Notes: generated by a model not told the origin, from the sequence alone. Counted from the stretch's first letter, positions 30,125-40,090 are shown. The stretch: 64,000 nucleotides of DNA from Sulfurimonas sp. (GCA_021732045.1 JAKFWK010000005.1:186001-250000); one strand, 5' to 3'. Program-made: numbers and translations.

Positions 30125-31564
30125 ATGAAATTTTCAAACTTAAAACTAACCACACCATACTTAAATCTTGAACCTATTTTCTACTGTGAAGTGGAGCCAT
30201 CACCTCTAAAAAATCCATTTGTAATCTCTGTCTCAGACGATGCCGCAAGGCTTTTAGGAGTTGATGAGGAGTTGATGCTTGATGATAAATTGTTGGAGAT
30301 AATTAACGGTACAAAAAAGCTAAAAGGTTCAAAACCGTTTGCCATGTGTTATGCCGGACATCAGTTTGGCTACTTTGTTCCACGCTTGGGTGATGGAAGA
30401 GCTATAAATCTTGGCAAAGTGAATGGGCAGAATTTGCAACTCAAAGGTGCAGGACAGACGCTCTATTCTAGGCATGGAGACGGGCGAGCGGTTTTGCGTT
30501 CTAGCATAAGGGAGTATCTTATAAGTGAGGCTATGTATGGGCTTGGAATTGCCACTTCTAGGGCCTTGGCAATTATCGGAAGTGATAGTGATGTTGCTAG
30601 ACAAACTTGGGAAAAGGGTGCCATAGTGCTTCGTCTCTCTCCAACTTGGATCCGTTTTGGGACATTTGAGTATTTTTATGCAAAAGGTGATTATGAGAGA
30701 CTGCAGCTTTTGGCTGATTATGTTATAGGTGAGTCATTTGCACATCTGAAAAACACAAAAAATTTATATCTTGAGATGTACAAGCAGATAGTGAAAAACA
30801 CAGCCGCAACCCTTGCTCATTGGCAAAGCGTAGGCTTTAACCATGGAGTTATGAATACAGACAATATGTCTATTGATGGACGAACAATTGACTATGGACC
30901 TTTTGCGTTTTTGGATGATTATGAGTCCAATTATGTTTGCAATCATACGGACACAGAGGGCAGATATAGTTTTAAAAATCAACCTGGAATCGCTCATTGG
31001 AATCTTGCCAAACTTGCAAATGCACTCTCGCCAATTATAAACTATGAACACTCTTTGGAAGTGCTGGAAGAGCATTTTGGCACTACTTATGAGAGTAAAT
31101 ATTTAGAGCTCATGTATAGAAAAATGGGACTTTTTGACACTAAAGAGGGTGATATAGATCTGTTAAAGCTGATGCTTAGTTCACTAGAGAGAGCAAATAT
31201 TGATTTTTCCATGTTCTTTTATAAGCTATCAACTTATAGTGGTAAAAAAAAGTATATTTTAGAGATAGCAGTTTTTCAAGAACCACTGCAAGAGTGGCTT
31301 GAGTCTTATGATGAGAGGTTAAGATGTGAGAGTTTACGGCAAGATAGACGCCATGAAGAGATGCTAAAAGTAAATCCAAAATATGTACTGAAAAATCATA
31401 TCTTGCAAGAGGCGATAGAAAAAGCAGAGAGACATGATTTTGGTATGGTAAACGATTTGCTAAAGGTTGCACTCAATCCCTTTGGCGAGCATAAAGATTT
31501 GGAGTACTTGGCAAAACCAACGCCACTAAGCTCTAAAAATATCAAACTGAGCTGTTCTTCATAG
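30125..31564 (+). CDS. selO: Protein adenylyltransferase SelO (YdiU)
   Basis: A 479-residue pseudokinase-fold enzyme that transfers AMP from ATP to hydroxyl side chains of target proteins, linked to redox response. Diagnostic segments are AMCYAGHQFGYFVPRLGDGRAINLG, LQLKGAGQTLYSRHGDGRAVLRSSIREYLISEAM and GVMNTDNMSIDGRTIDYGPFAFLD. The C-terminus ends SCSS, with Cys at the place where animal homologues carry selenocysteine. The ribosome binding site is weak. It faces glmU with a shared terminator. Confidence 0.95.
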   Translation: MKFSNLKLTTPYLNLEPIFYCEVEPSPLKNPFVISVSDDAARLLGVDEELMLDDKLLEIINGTKKLKGSKPFAMCYAGHQFGYFVPRLGDGRAINLGKVNGQNLQLKGAGQTLYSRHGDGRAVLRSSIREYLISEAMYGLGIATSRALAIIGSDSDVARQTWEKGAIVLRLSPTWIRFGTFEYFYAKGDYERLQLLADYVIGESFAHLKNTKNLYLEMYKQIVKNTAATLAHWQSVGFNHGVMNTDNMSIDGRTIDYGPFAFLDDYESNYVCNHTDTEGRYSFKNQPGIAHWNLAKLANALSPIINYEHSLEVLEEHFGTTYESKYLELMYRKMGLFDTKEGDIDLLKLMLSSLERANIDFSMFFYKLSTYSGKKKYILEIAVFQEPLQEWLESYDERLRCESLRQDRRHEEMLKVNPKYVLKNHILQEAIEKAERHDFGMVNDLLKVALNPFGEHKDLEYLAKPTPLSSKNIKLSCSS

Positions 31565-31598
31565 AGGTGCAAATAGAGCTGTTTAACCTCTATTTTTT
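31561..31598. terminator. Bidirectional terminator between selO and glmU
   Basis: ATAGAGGT at 31561-31568 pairs with ACCTCTAT at 31586-31593, followed by a T-run to 31598. It overlaps both stop regions. The 17-base loop lowers certainty. Confidence 0.55.
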
Positions 31599-32894
31599 AC
31601 AAAAAAACTTAAAATAGAAACCTTTGATTGTTCTAATATCCACTCTACTTATAGCCAAGGAGCCACTCTCTATTTTACCGCTTGTAACGGTAGTTCCAGC
31701 GGCTATCATGACATTGTCTTCTATGATTAAAGGTGCCACAAGTTGGCTATCACTTCCAACAAAAACATTTTTGCCTATGATGGTTTTGTACTTTTTGATG
31801 CCGTCATAGTTACAAGTAATAACGCCTGCACCAATATTTGTCCCCTCATTAACTTCTGAGTCGCCAATATAACTTAGATGACCAGCTTTTACGCTCTTGA
31901 GTGAGCTTTTTTTAATCTCTACAAAATTTCCTATATGTGTATCTTCAATATACGAAGCAGGGCGTATATGCGCCATTGGACCGATGTCTGAGTTTTTTAT
32001 AATGCTATCCTCAATAACGCTGTGAGCTTTTATATGAGACTCTTTTATGAGAGTGCTTCCAGTTATCCGACATCCATTCTCAACAATACACTCACCCTCA
32101 AAAACTACTCCCTCTTCGATGTAAATAGTTTGAGGAAGTTGCATTATGACGCCGTTTTCCATCCACTCTGCTTTGATTTTATTCTGCATTAAAACCTCAC
32201 TATCAGAGAGGTCTTTTTTTGAGTTCACTCCCTTAAAATGCTCTTCATCAACTAAAAGAGGAGTTATTTTTAACCCATCTGCTCTTGCCATAGAGATAAC
32301 ATCCGTCAAATAGTACTCTTTTTGAACATTATCATTTTTTAGCAGTGGGATATATTTCTCTAAAATGGTTTTAGAAAAGAGATAAATCCCTGCATTTACG
32401 GTTGTTATTTTTAATTCATCCGCTGAAGCATCTTTTTGCTCAACTATCTTTTGAGCCTCGTCATTTTGTATGATAACACGACCGTATCCATCCGGGTTTT
32501 GTAGGTCAAAAATTGACATAATAATATCGCTTGATTTGTTTAGAAATCCTTCTAATGAGGACGCAACAACAAGTGGCATATCGCCGTTTAAAACTAAAAC
32601 TTTCTCATTTTTAACAACGACACCTTTCATCGCTCCGCCAGTTCCTGGGAAATTTTGTGCATCTTGGGTTACAAAGTTTATATCATCAAAATATCTGCCC
32701 ATCTGCTCGACTACAGCCTCTTTTTGATGTGCAACAACAACTGTTACATCACTGCTTACTTCTCTAGCTGTTTTTATGATGTGATAAAGCATCTCTTTGC
32801 CACAAACTGTGTGTAAAACCTTTGCTTTTGGCGATTTCATGCGACTACCTTTTCCAGCCGCTAAAATTACTATACTTATACTATCTCTATTCAT
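31590..32894 (-). CDS. glmU: Bifunctional GlmU: GlcN-1-P acetyltransferase / GlcNAc-1-P uridyltransferase
   Basis: A 434-residue enzyme making UDP-GlcNAc for peptidoglycan and lipopolysaccharide. The N-terminal nucleotidyltransferase has [18 protein letters not shown] at residues 11-28 and GTGGAMKG near 85. The C-terminal left-handed beta-helix carries hexapeptide repeats and the acetyl-CoA site segment ([27 protein letters not shown]). The start has GGAAATAAAATG. It is divergent from fliP, an order also seen in Helicobacter. Confidence 0.96.
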   Translation of the reverse strand: MNRDSISIVILAAGKGSRMKSPKAKVLHTVCGKEMLYHIIKTAREVSSDVTVVVAHQKEAVVEQMGRYFDDINFVTQDAQNFPGTGGAMKGVVVKNEKVLVLNGDMPLVVASSLEGFLNKSSDIIMSIFDLQNPDGYGRVIIQNDEAQKIVEQKDASADELKITTVNAGIYLFSKTILEKYIPLLKNDNVQKEYYLTDVISMARADGLKITPLLVDEEHFKGVNSKKDLSDSEVLMQNKIKAEWMENGVIMQLPQTIYIEEGVVFEGECIVENGCRITGSTLIKESHIKAHSVIEDSIIKNSDIGPMAHIRPASYIEDTHIGNFVEIKKSSLKSVKAGHLSYIGDSEVNEGTNIGAGVITCNYDGIKKYKTIIGKNVFVGSDSQLVAPLIIEDNVMIAAGTTVTSGKIESGSLAISRVDIRTIKGFYFKFFCKK

Positions 32895-33095
32895 TTTATT
32901 TCCATTTTATTTGATGGTAAAAGTATATCTTTTTGAGGCTTGTAATTGAAATTAAAATATAAAAAACTCTCCCTTTAATGATTAGCCTAATAATTTTGTG
33001 GTATTATTGCCAGATTTTTAAAGCTCAGATTATTTTAGTGAGCAAGATTGAACAGTCCTGATTTTATGGACAATAAACAAGGCAATAGGTAAGTG

Positions 33096-33833
33096 ATGTT
33101 AAGAATTATTCTTCTAGTTTTAGCCATAAATATTGCTCTTTTTGCTGCTAATTCGCCAGTTATTCCTACTATGAATTTTGAGTTATCTGCTCCAAACAGC
33201 CCACAACAGCTTGTGAGTTCACTAAATGTTTTAGTTCTTTTAACTATCCTCTTTTTAGCACCGAGTATGGTTTTGGTTATGACAACTTTTACAAGATTTG
33301 TTATTGTCCTTGGTTTTTTACGCCAAGCTATGGGAACGCAACAAGTTCCACCTACACAAATTTTAGTTATGCTTGCTATGATTTTGACATTTTTTGTGAT
33401 GGAGCCAGTTGGGACAAAAGCTTATCAGGACGGGATTAAGCCATATATAGAAGAGAAAATGGGTTACGAAGAAGCTTTTGATAAAACAACTTTGCCATTT
33501 AAAAATTTTATGATTAGAAATACAAGAGAGAAAGATTTGGCTCTTTTTGTAAGAATCAGAAAGATGGAAAATCCAAAAACAGTAGCCGATGTGCCACTCT
33601 CTGTAATCATCCCTGCTTTTGTAATTAGTGAGCTTAAAACATCATTTGAGATAGGATTTTTACTATTTTTACCATTCTTGGTAATTGATATGGTTGTTGC
33701 ATCTATCCTCATGTCAATGGGTATGATGATGCTTCCTCCAGTTATGATTTCGCTCCCCTTTAAGATACTTATTTTTGTTCTGATAGATGGTTGGAATCTC
33801 ATTATCGGTAATCTTATTGCCTCCATCAAGTAA
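33096..33833 (+). CDS. fliP: Flagellar export gate protein FliP
   Basis: An integral membrane core component (245 residues) of the flagellar type III secretion gate. It has a signal peptide and then the conserved LLTILFLAPSMVLVMTTFTRFVIVLGFLRQAMGTQQVPP, and further on MPL-like SVIIPAFVISELKTSFEIGFLLFLPFLVIDMVVASILMSMGMMMLPP. It is isolated from other flagellar genes here, as is usual in this phylum where they are scattered. I use the ATG at 33096; a GTG one codon earlier is too close to the AGG site. Confidence 0.96.
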   Translation: MLRIILLVLAINIALFAANSPVIPTMNFELSAPNSPQQLVSSLNVLVLLTILFLAPSMVLVMTTFTRFVIVLGFLRQAMGTQQVPPTQILVMLAMILTFFVMEPVGTKAYQDGIKPYIEEKMGYEEAFDKTTLPFKNFMIRNTREKDLALFVRIRKMENPKTVADVPLSVIIPAFVISELKTSFEIGFLLFLPFLVIDMVVASILMSMGMMMLPPVMISLPFKILIFVLIDGWNLIIGNLIASIK

Positions 33834-33837
33834 GAAT

Positions 33838-34956
33838 ATGAATTGTAAATATTTTGGAAAATGCGGTGCCTGCGTTATTTATGAGGGCGACTATGACTCT
33901 TCTTTGAATCAAAAACTGCTTTTAAATCAGCAGAGGTTTAAATCTTTTTATGATGGTGAAATATCAGTTTTTAGATCACAAACAGCACATTACAGATCTA
34001 GAAGTGAGTTTAAAATCTGGCATACTGGGGAAGAGATTAGCTATGCTATGGGCAATCTAGAGAAGAATGGCTCTATTTTGATTGATGAGTGTCCTCAGGT
34101 AAATCAGTTTATTTTTGAGTTAATGCCGAAACTTTTGCTTGAAATCAGAAGTGAAAATATCGACTTTAAGCTCTTTGGTGTTGACTTTTTAAGTTCAAGT
34201 AGTGGTGAGATTGTCGTATCTTGTCTTTATCATAGAACTCTTGATTCGTTATGGCAAGAGACAGCTACTAAAATCTCAAAGAAGCTAAATATCTATATCA
34301 TAGGTAGAAGTAGAGGACAAAAAGTTGTAATTGGGCAGGATTACATTACCGAGACGCTAAATATTCAAAATAGAAAATATCAATTTAGACATATTGAAAA
34401 CAGCTTCACACAGCCAAATGCACAAGTAAACGAGCAGATGGTTTCGTGGGCGCTAGAGAATCTCTCAAGCGTTGGTGGGGATTTACTTGAGCTATATTGT
34501 GGGGCTGGAAATTTTACAATCCCATTTGCAGATAAGTTTGAGAAAGTTTTAGCAACGGAGATATCAAAATCATCAATCAATGCCGCCAAAGAGAATATGC
34601 GATTAAATGGTGTGCAAAATATAGAGTTTGTGAGAATGAGTTCAGAAGAGTTTGTAGATGCACTTGATGGCGTAAGAGTTTTTAATAGAATGAGTCATGT
34701 TGATATTAATACATATGATATCAAAAGTATCTTTGTTGATCCCCCAAGAAGCGGGATGAATGAGCTAACTTGTCAATTCGCATCTAGGTATGAGTATATA
34801 CTTTATATATCTTGTAATCCAGAGACACTATATAGAGATTTGGAGGTTTTGTCTAAGACACACGAGGTCTTAGAGATGGCTCTTTTTGATCAATTTCCAT
34901 ATACGCACCATGTTGAAATGGGTGCAAAACTAATTAAAAAAGGAAAAATCAGATGA
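33838..34956 (+). CDS. trmA: tRNA (uracil-54-C5)-methyltransferase TrmA with Fe-S cysteines
   Basis: A 372-residue SAM-dependent enzyme making ribothymidine-54 in tRNA. The body matches E. coli TrmA closely: ENSFTQPNAQVNEQM, DLLELYCGAGNFTIPFA, FVDPPRSGMNE, the nucleophilic Cys in YISCNPETL and the C-terminal LFDQFPYTHHVEMG. Unusually, an N-terminal CKYFGKCGAC supplies C3, C9 and C12, and C85 completes the spacing seen for the [4Fe-4S] cluster of the 23S rRNA enzyme RlmD (C-x5-C-x2-C-x72-C). There is no TRAM domain. The ATG at 33838, 4 bases after fliP, starts exactly at this motif. It overlaps the next gene by ATGA. Confidence 0.93.
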   Translation: MNCKYFGKCGACVIYEGDYDSSLNQKLLLNQQRFKSFYDGEISVFRSQTAHYRSRSEFKIWHTGEEISYAMGNLEKNGSILIDECPQVNQFIFELMPKLLLEIRSENIDFKLFGVDFLSSSSGEIVVSCLYHRTLDSLWQETATKISKKLNIYIIGRSRGQKVVIGQDYITETLNIQNRKYQFRHIENSFTQPNAQVNEQMVSWALENLSSVGGDLLELYCGAGNFTIPFADKFEKVLATEISKSSINAAKENMRLNGVQNIEFVRMSSEEFVDALDGVRVFNRMSHVDINTYDIKSIFVDPPRSGMNELTCQFASRYEYILYISCNPETLYRDLEVLSKTHEVLEMALFDQFPYTHHVEMGAKLIKKGKIR

Positions 34957-35951
34957 AAATATTATTTATATTTATATTTTTACTATCATCACTCTACTCA
35001 GATGAAGCACAAAGGATTGAGACTATCATTAAAGATATTGCTCAGTTAAGAGGTGATTATGAGAAGTGCCAAGCTAAATTGCAAAGCAAAGAGTCTCTTA
35101 GTGCTCAAAGTAGAAGTTATGTTGCTCCAAAAATAAAAGAAGATAGCTCTAAGAGCAGAGAGTTACTTGCAAGAATTAATAAATTGGAGAAAACAGTAAA
35201 AGAGCAAGAAAAACTTTTAAAAACCAAAGAAAATAGAATAAACAATCTAATAAATGAGCTAAAAATTTGTAGTTCTAAAGCAAATACAGAGCAAAAAAAA
35301 CATAAAAATGAGCTTGAGCATCAAAAAAATATAGCAAAAATTGAGAATTTTAAATTTGCAAATAGAGAACAATCTAAAGAGAAGATAGCAAAAAAAGAGC
35401 AGCAAAAAGTGCTAGAAAAAACAGTTGTTCAAAACAAAACAGTTAAAAAAGAGCAACCAAAGTTAGATGAAAAAGTGGTGCCTCAGAAAAGTATGGCAAA
35501 AAAAGAACAACTAAAATCAATTGAAAATATTCAACCTAAAGAGAGTGAAACAAAAAAAGGACAGCTGAAACTGGTTGAAAAAACTTTGCCAGAAGAAGAT
35601 GTTTTGAAGAAATTACAAGATGTAGCAGACAAACATCGCCCAGAAAATAGTTCTAAAAAAGTAAATGAGAGCATAAAAAGCTCACAACTGCAAGGAGTAA
35701 TAAAATTTGAACCGACATCTTTTCGCTTAAATGCCAGAAGTTCTATTTTTAATGCAATTAATGGTATCAAGGTTGATGAGTGGGAAAAGGATAGAACATT
35801 TACTTCTAATCAAAAAACAGATAATTGGATTAAAATAACTGGCTATTTTATTGATAGAAAGTGGCAAAGCACGGGCGAACAGATGTGGATAAGAGAAAAA
35901 GATGTTTTTAAAAAAAATATTTCAGATAATATAATTTCACAAAATAAATAA
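34953..35951 (+). CDS. Secreted coiled-coil protein with four 18-residue repeats and SH3-like tail
   Basis: I do not recognise this 332-residue protein. It has a signal peptide (MKILFIFIFLLSSLYS), a coiled coil at about 20-145 (RINKLEKTVKEQEKLLKTKE), four tandem Lys/Glu-rich repeats at residues 148-219, and a C-terminal segment of about 70 residues (RLNARSSIFNAI ... WIKITGYF ... MWIREKDVF) that reads like a bacterial SH3 domain. A periplasmic or cell-wall-linked scaffold is plausible but unproven. It overlaps trmA by 4 bases, so the two are co-translated, and is followed after 9 bases by the TrkA-like gene. Confidence 0.8.
   Translation: MKILFIFIFLLSSLYSDEAQRIETIIKDIAQLRGDYEKCQAKLQSKESLSAQSRSYVAPKIKEDSSKSRELLARINKLEKTVKEQEKLLKTKENRINNLINELKICSSKANTEQKKHKNELEHQKNIAKIENFKFANREQSKEKIAKKEQQKVLEKTVVQNKTVKKEQPKLDEKVVPQKSMAKKEQLKSIENIQPKESETKKGQLKLVEKTLPEEDVLKKLQDVADKHRPENSSKKVNESIKSSQLQGVIKFEPTSFRLNARSSIFNAINGIKVDEWEKDRTFTSNQKTDNWIKITGYFIDRKWQSTGEQMWIREKDVFKKNISDNIISQNK
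35394..35609 (+). repeat. Four tandem 54-bp coding repeats
   Basis: Four consecutive 18-codon units beginning KEQQKVLEK, KEQPKLDEK, KEQLKSIEN and KGQLKLVEK. The unit length is exact in all four, while the second halves have diverged. Confidence 0.85.
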
Positions 35952-35960
35952 AAGATTGAT

Positions 35961-37367
35961 ATGAAAAAGATTTTAATAGTCAGTAATAGCGATACATCAA
36001 AATATTTTTTAGATAGGGTACTAGAGACATATATCAGTGATAATATGTACTATATTATAGAAGCAAAAGCCAAAAATTATAAAGATGTAAACCCATCTCG
36101 CTTTAAGTTTTATGAGTTTGATCCAACAAACTTTTACAAGTTGTCAAACCTACTTAAAATGGATTTTACTCAAATAATTGTACTTATGGATGATATGCTT
36201 GAGATGCAGTATATTTTAAAGAATATTAGAACAGTTAGAAAAACAGTTAGAATCATAGTTTTAAACAAGTGGAGCATTGAGAATGAGGACCCTAATACGG
36301 TTTTTATAAATTCAGATGAAATCTTAGCTCAAAAACTTCTCAACTATCTGCCAAATGTTCCAATAATAGCGCAAAATATTGGAATGGGCGAGGGTGAGAT
36401 AATGGAAGTTTTAGTTCCATTTGGAAGCTCATTTGTTTATCGCCATATTGGAGTTATAGAGCAGAAAGATTGGAGAATTGTCGCTATATATAGAAATAAA
36501 AAACTTATTTTTCCGAATCGTAGAAGGATGATTCAGCCGAACGACCTGCTTTTGCTTATGGGAGAACCAGCTGTTTTAAAGTCTGTTTATCTTGCAATAA
36601 AAAGAGAGCTTGGTCAGTTTCCAGAACCATTTGGTTCAAATATTTACCTCTATATTGATATGAATCTTCTAAATCTAGAAAGTGCTGAAAAACTAGTAAG
36701 AAGGGCGATGCTTATACATGAGAAACTTGGCAAAAAGCTCATTATAAAAATAGTAAATCCTGGGCATATTGAGACTATTTGGAAAATAAAAGAGTACAGA
36801 AGCAGTGAAGTTATTGTTGATATAGAGTATGCCTTTGAAAACCTAAAAGAGAGATTTCTTAGTGATATAAAAACTCTACACATAGGGTTGGTTATTGTCT
36901 CAAAGGAGCACTTTAGAGATGAAAAAAGCAGACAAACACTGTATGAAGCAAATGTACCTGTTTTTAAAATCGCCGATAAAGCACTATCTTCAATAAAAGA
37001 TGTCTCTATAATACTTGGTGAAGATAGAGAAATTGAGAATATCTCTTCAACTATTTTTGATGCTTCTGCTCAAATGGGTCTCAATATAGAGCTTTATAAT
37101 TATCTCAACGAGCATCAAGAGGAAAAAGAGCAGGTTATTGAACATTTTAATAATCTATCATCAATTTTTTCAAAGAGCATTAAAGTTGTACAAGGTAGTG
37201 AAAATCCAATCAAGGCGCTGAGAAAAAGAGATAATTTTATACAGATTTTATCCTTTTCAAAAAGCATTACGGAGTCAAGATTATCTTCACTATTGTCAAC
37301 AAACAGCGAAAAGTTATACTATAAGTTTGATGACTATCATCAGATTTTTATTCCTACTCAGATGTAA
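35961..37367 (+). CDS. TrkA-like regulatory protein (RCK domains, COG3400-like)
   Basis: A 468-residue cytoplasmic protein. An N-terminal TrkA-N-like Rossmann unit (KKILIVSNSDTSKYFLDRVLE; the glycine motif is degenerate) is followed at about 140-220 by a clear RCK_C domain: GEGEIMEVLVPFGSSFVYRHIG ... FPNRRRMIQPNDLLLLMGEP. The rest has no domain I can name; it resembles an uncharacterised TrkA-related family found in Campylobacterota. No potassium channel (TrkH) gene is adjacent, so its partner is unknown. It probably ends the fliP-trmA transcription unit. Confidence 0.72.
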   Translation: MKKILIVSNSDTSKYFLDRVLETYISDNMYYIIEAKAKNYKDVNPSRFKFYEFDPTNFYKLSNLLKMDFTQIIVLMDDMLEMQYILKNIRTVRKTVRIIVLNKWSIENEDPNTVFINSDEILAQKLLNYLPNVPIIAQNIGMGEGEIMEVLVPFGSSFVYRHIGVIEQKDWRIVAIYRNKKLIFPNRRRMIQPNDLLLLMGEPAVLKSVYLAIKRELGQFPEPFGSNIYLYIDMNLLNLESAEKLVRRAMLIHEKLGKKLIIKIVNPGHIETIWKIKEYRSSEVIVDIEYAFENLKERFLSDIKTLHIGLVIVSKEHFRDEKSRQTLYEANVPVFKIADKALSSIKDVSIILGEDREIENISSTIFDASAQMGLNIELYNYLNEHQEEKEQVIEHFNNLSSIFSKSIKVVQGSENPIKALRKRDNFIQILSFSKSITESRLSSLLSTNSEKLYYKFDDYHQIFIPTQM

Positions 37368-37701
37368 TATTGAGCCCAATAAGTAATAAGTAAATATAGT
37401 TCAAAAATTCTAATATCTGTATTGTTGCTATAGACTTACAGGCTGGTGATTTGTTGATACTACTTCAAAAATAGATCTGCACACCATTTTAAAGCAGTAC
37501 TATAAAAATTAATCAGATAATTAAATATAAAAATAGCTATTTTGTTTTATGTGAAAATTGCACCCGATTTTAGAATTGGTAAAATAAATTTCACTAAAAA
37601 TTTAAGCTATTGCAGAGTTTAGAATGTTTCACTTTTTAACAACTGTTTTATATATTTTTGTTAGAATGGTTTGGTATATTTTAATTTTTATAGGAGTTTT
37701 T
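37368..37701. other. Intergenic leader before gap, 334 bases
   Basis: A/T-rich. It holds no supported gene. The glycolysis/glycogen run probably starts here: a TTAGAAT-like -10 lies at about 37662, and TAGGAG at 37691-37696 is the gap ribosome binding site. I see no clear operator. Confidence 0.5.
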
Positions 37702-38697
37702 ATGGCACTTAAAGTAGCAATTAATGGTACGGGGCGAATAGGGATTATTGTAGCTAAAATTATTTCACAACGAAGTGATGTTGAGCTTGTTGCTCTTAAT
37801 ACAACGGCGAAGCCAGAGATGCTTGAGTATTTGTTAAAATTTGACAGTGTCCATCGTGGTGTTGATGCAAAAGTAGTTGATGCAAACACTATTGCCATAG
37901 CTGGTAGAAATGTTAGGATGTTTTGTGAACGCGATATTAGCAAAGTTGATTTTGGTGGCACTGGAGCAGAGGTTGTGATTGAGTGTACTGGTGTATTTTT
38001 AGATCAAGTGAGTTGTCAAAAACATCTAAGAAATGGTGTGCGCAAAGTTGTAATGTCGGCCCCAGCAAAAGATGATTCGCCAACCTATGTTTTGGGTGTA
38101 AATTCAGATAACTACAAAGGAGAGGCAATTATTTCTAATGCAAGCTGTACAACCAACTGCCTAGGACCAATCTGCAAGGTTCTTGATGACGCTTTTGGAA
38201 TTGAAAATGGTCTTATGACAACAATACACTCCTATACTAACGATCAAAACATCTTAGATACAAAACACTCTTCTGATCCTCGCAGAGCTCGTGCAGCAGC
38301 ACTAAATATGATTCCTACATCGACAGGAGCAGCAAAAGCTATTGGCAAAGTTATGCCACAGCTTCTTGGAAAATTAAATGGCTATGCGATGCGCGTGCCG
38401 ACGCCAGATGTCTCTGTTGTTGACCTGACGGTAAATCTTAAAACCAATGTAACAAAAGAGGAGATTGATGTCGCATTTAACACTGCTGCAAATGGGATGC
38501 TAAAGGGTCTTCTTGAAGTAGATAGTGATAAGCGAGTGTCATGCGACTTTATAGGATCAACTTATAGCTCAACTTATATCCCAGATATGACCAGCGTTGT
38601 TGATGGAAAGACAGTTAAAGTTTTAGCATGGTATGACAATGAGTGGGGATATAGCAGTCGCCTTGTGGATATGACGGTTCTTATAGGAAATCATTAA
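37702..38697 (+). CDS. gap: Glyceraldehyde-3-phosphate dehydrogenase, type I
   Basis: A 331-residue enzyme interconverting glyceraldehyde-3-P and 1,3-bisphosphoglycerate. NGTGRIGIIVAK near residue 8 is the NAD-binding loop, and the catalytic C149 is in SNASCTTNCLGP. TGAAKAIGKVMPQLLGKLNGYAMRVPTPDVSVVDL and the closing WYDNEWGYSSRLVD are typical. The ATG at 37702 follows TAGGAG; the frame is open upstream but adds a non-homologous hydrophobic stretch. Its TAA overlaps the pgi ATG by one base. Given the autotrophic context it probably runs in the gluconeogenic direction. Confidence 0.97.
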   Translation: MALKVAINGTGRIGIIVAKIISQRSDVELVALNTTAKPEMLEYLLKFDSVHRGVDAKVVDANTIAIAGRNVRMFCERDISKVDFGGTGAEVVIECTGVFLDQVSCQKHLRNGVRKVVMSAPAKDDSPTYVLGVNSDNYKGEAIISNASCTTNCLGPICKVLDDAFGIENGLMTTIHSYTNDQNILDTKHSSDPRRARAAALNMIPTSTGAAKAIGKVMPQLLGKLNGYAMRVPTPDVSVVDLTVNLKTNVTKEEIDVAFNTAANGMLKGLLEVDSDKRVSCDFIGSTYSSTYIPDMTSVVDGKTVKVLAWYDNEWGYSSRLVDMTVLIGNH

Positions 38698-39935
38698 TGC
38701 TGTACTTCACAAACCATTTTGATACAGCATTGATTGATCCTTTGTTGCTAGAGAAGGGGTTTGAGGCACTTAGATATGAGGCCAATAGCAATCAGGTTGG
38801 ATACTATAATCTTCCAGTAGTGTCACAAGCTTTTGTTGCTGAAGCATCTCTTTTGCGTAGTGAGATTGATAAAGAGATTAACACAATTGCTATTATTGGA
38901 ATTGGTGGCTCTTCGCTTGGGATTAAAGCAATAGAGCGGCTGCTTCGTCCAAGCACTCCAAATACAAAAAAAATTATCTATCTTGAAAATTCTGATCCAG
39001 TTAGTATTCAGCATGAAATTTCAGAGATTGACCCAAAACGAACTCTTTTTATTATTGTTTCTAAATCTGGCGCAACCATAGAGACTCTTTCTATCTTCAA
39101 ATATCTTATTGTAATATTTACTCTTATTGTTAAGGATTCAGAACAGATTTTAGTGATTAGTGACGAAGATTCGATTCTCTCTCGTTTTGCAGATGAGAAC
39201 CATTTACGCCGTTTTGTGATTCCTCATAATGTAGGAGGTCGTTTTTCAGTCTTGAGTGCTGTTGGAATTGTGCCATTAACGATAGCTGGATTTGATACCC
39301 AAAAATTGTTATTGGGAGCACAATCTTTTTTAGAGAGTTTTTGGAGTAGAAAAGAGGATCATCTTCTGCAAAAATCAGCCTATTATGTATCAAATAGTGA
39401 GCGATTTCCCATAAACGTTCTCTTTGCTTATTCTGATATGTTTGAAGAGTTTGGAAAATGGATGGTGCAACTTTGGGGCGAATCGTTAGGAAAACGAAAC
39501 CGCAATGGAGAGCGTGTTGGTCTAACGCCAATCGCATTAATCGGCTCGGTAGATCAGCACTCTTTTTTACAGCTCATAATAGATGGCCCATTAAATAAGA
39601 CAGTGACTTTTATGCACATAGCGCACTCCATGGAAGAGTTGATGATACCAAAATTATCGCTAAAGTATTTAGAAAAGTCAGATTTTCTTAATGATCACTC
39701 ATTTAATGAGCTTATTAATGCTCAGTGTATGGCAACTATGCAGAGTGTTATCGAGGACGGTGTGAGTGTTGATGAGATTCTTTGGAGCCAGATTAATGAG
39801 CAAACAGTAGGAAAGATGGTGATTTACTATGAACTTCTTACCTCTGCTAGTGGTGCTTTATTTGAGGTAAACACATATGATCAGCCTGGTGTTGAACTCG
39901 GAAAACAAATCTTAGCAAATCATTTCAAAAATTAA
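38697..39935 (+). CDS. pgi: Glucose-6-phosphate isomerase
   Basis: A 412-residue isomerase, shorter than the 549-residue E. coli form but of the usual length for Campylobacterota. GIGGSSLGIKAIERL is the sugar-phosphate site, VSKSGATIET the second SIS motif, and NVGGRFSVLSAVGIVPL carries the Arg of the PGI signature. It interconverts glucose-6-P and fructose-6-P. It is translationally coupled to gap (TAATG). A 155-base gap with a TATACAAT-like box follows before the phosphorylase gene. Confidence 0.94.
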   Translation: MLYFTNHFDTALIDPLLLEKGFEALRYEANSNQVGYYNLPVVSQAFVAEASLLRSEIDKEINTIAIIGIGGSSLGIKAIERLLRPSTPNTKKIIYLENSDPVSIQHEISEIDPKRTLFIIVSKSGATIETLSIFKYLIVIFTLIVKDSEQILVISDEDSILSRFADENHLRRFVIPHNVGGRFSVLSAVGIVPLTIAGFDTQKLLLGAQSFLESFWSRKEDHLLQKSAYYVSNSERFPINVLFAYSDMFEEFGKWMVQLWGESLGKRNRNGERVGLTPIALIGSVDQHSFLQLIIDGPLNKTVTFMHIAHSMEELMIPKLSLKYLEKSDFLNDHSFNELINAQCMATMQSVIEDGVSVDEILWSQINEQTVGKMVIYYELLTSASGALFEVNTYDQPGVELGKQILANHFKN

Positions 39936-40090
39936 ACAGACAATAAAGTTCACCTCTTTAATCTCTATGAGATGAGACAAAAATAAGCAGTATCTATTGT
40001 TATATGCAGTATTTTTTAATATCTAACATCAAAATGAGATAAATTTATATACAATAGGTTTATAAGATTAAATAATAAAAGTGAGAAAAT

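Noticed and set aside
32995..33012. Sigma-54 type promoter before fliP
   Set aside because: TGG and TTGC elements are visible, but the GG to GC spacing is 7 rather than 10 bases. An ordinary TGNTATTAT -10 is the better reading.
37624..37701. Hydrophobic N-terminal extension of gap
   Set aside because: The standard GAPDH start is at 37702 behind TAGGAG; with this start the catalytic Cys is residue 149 as in canonical enzymes.
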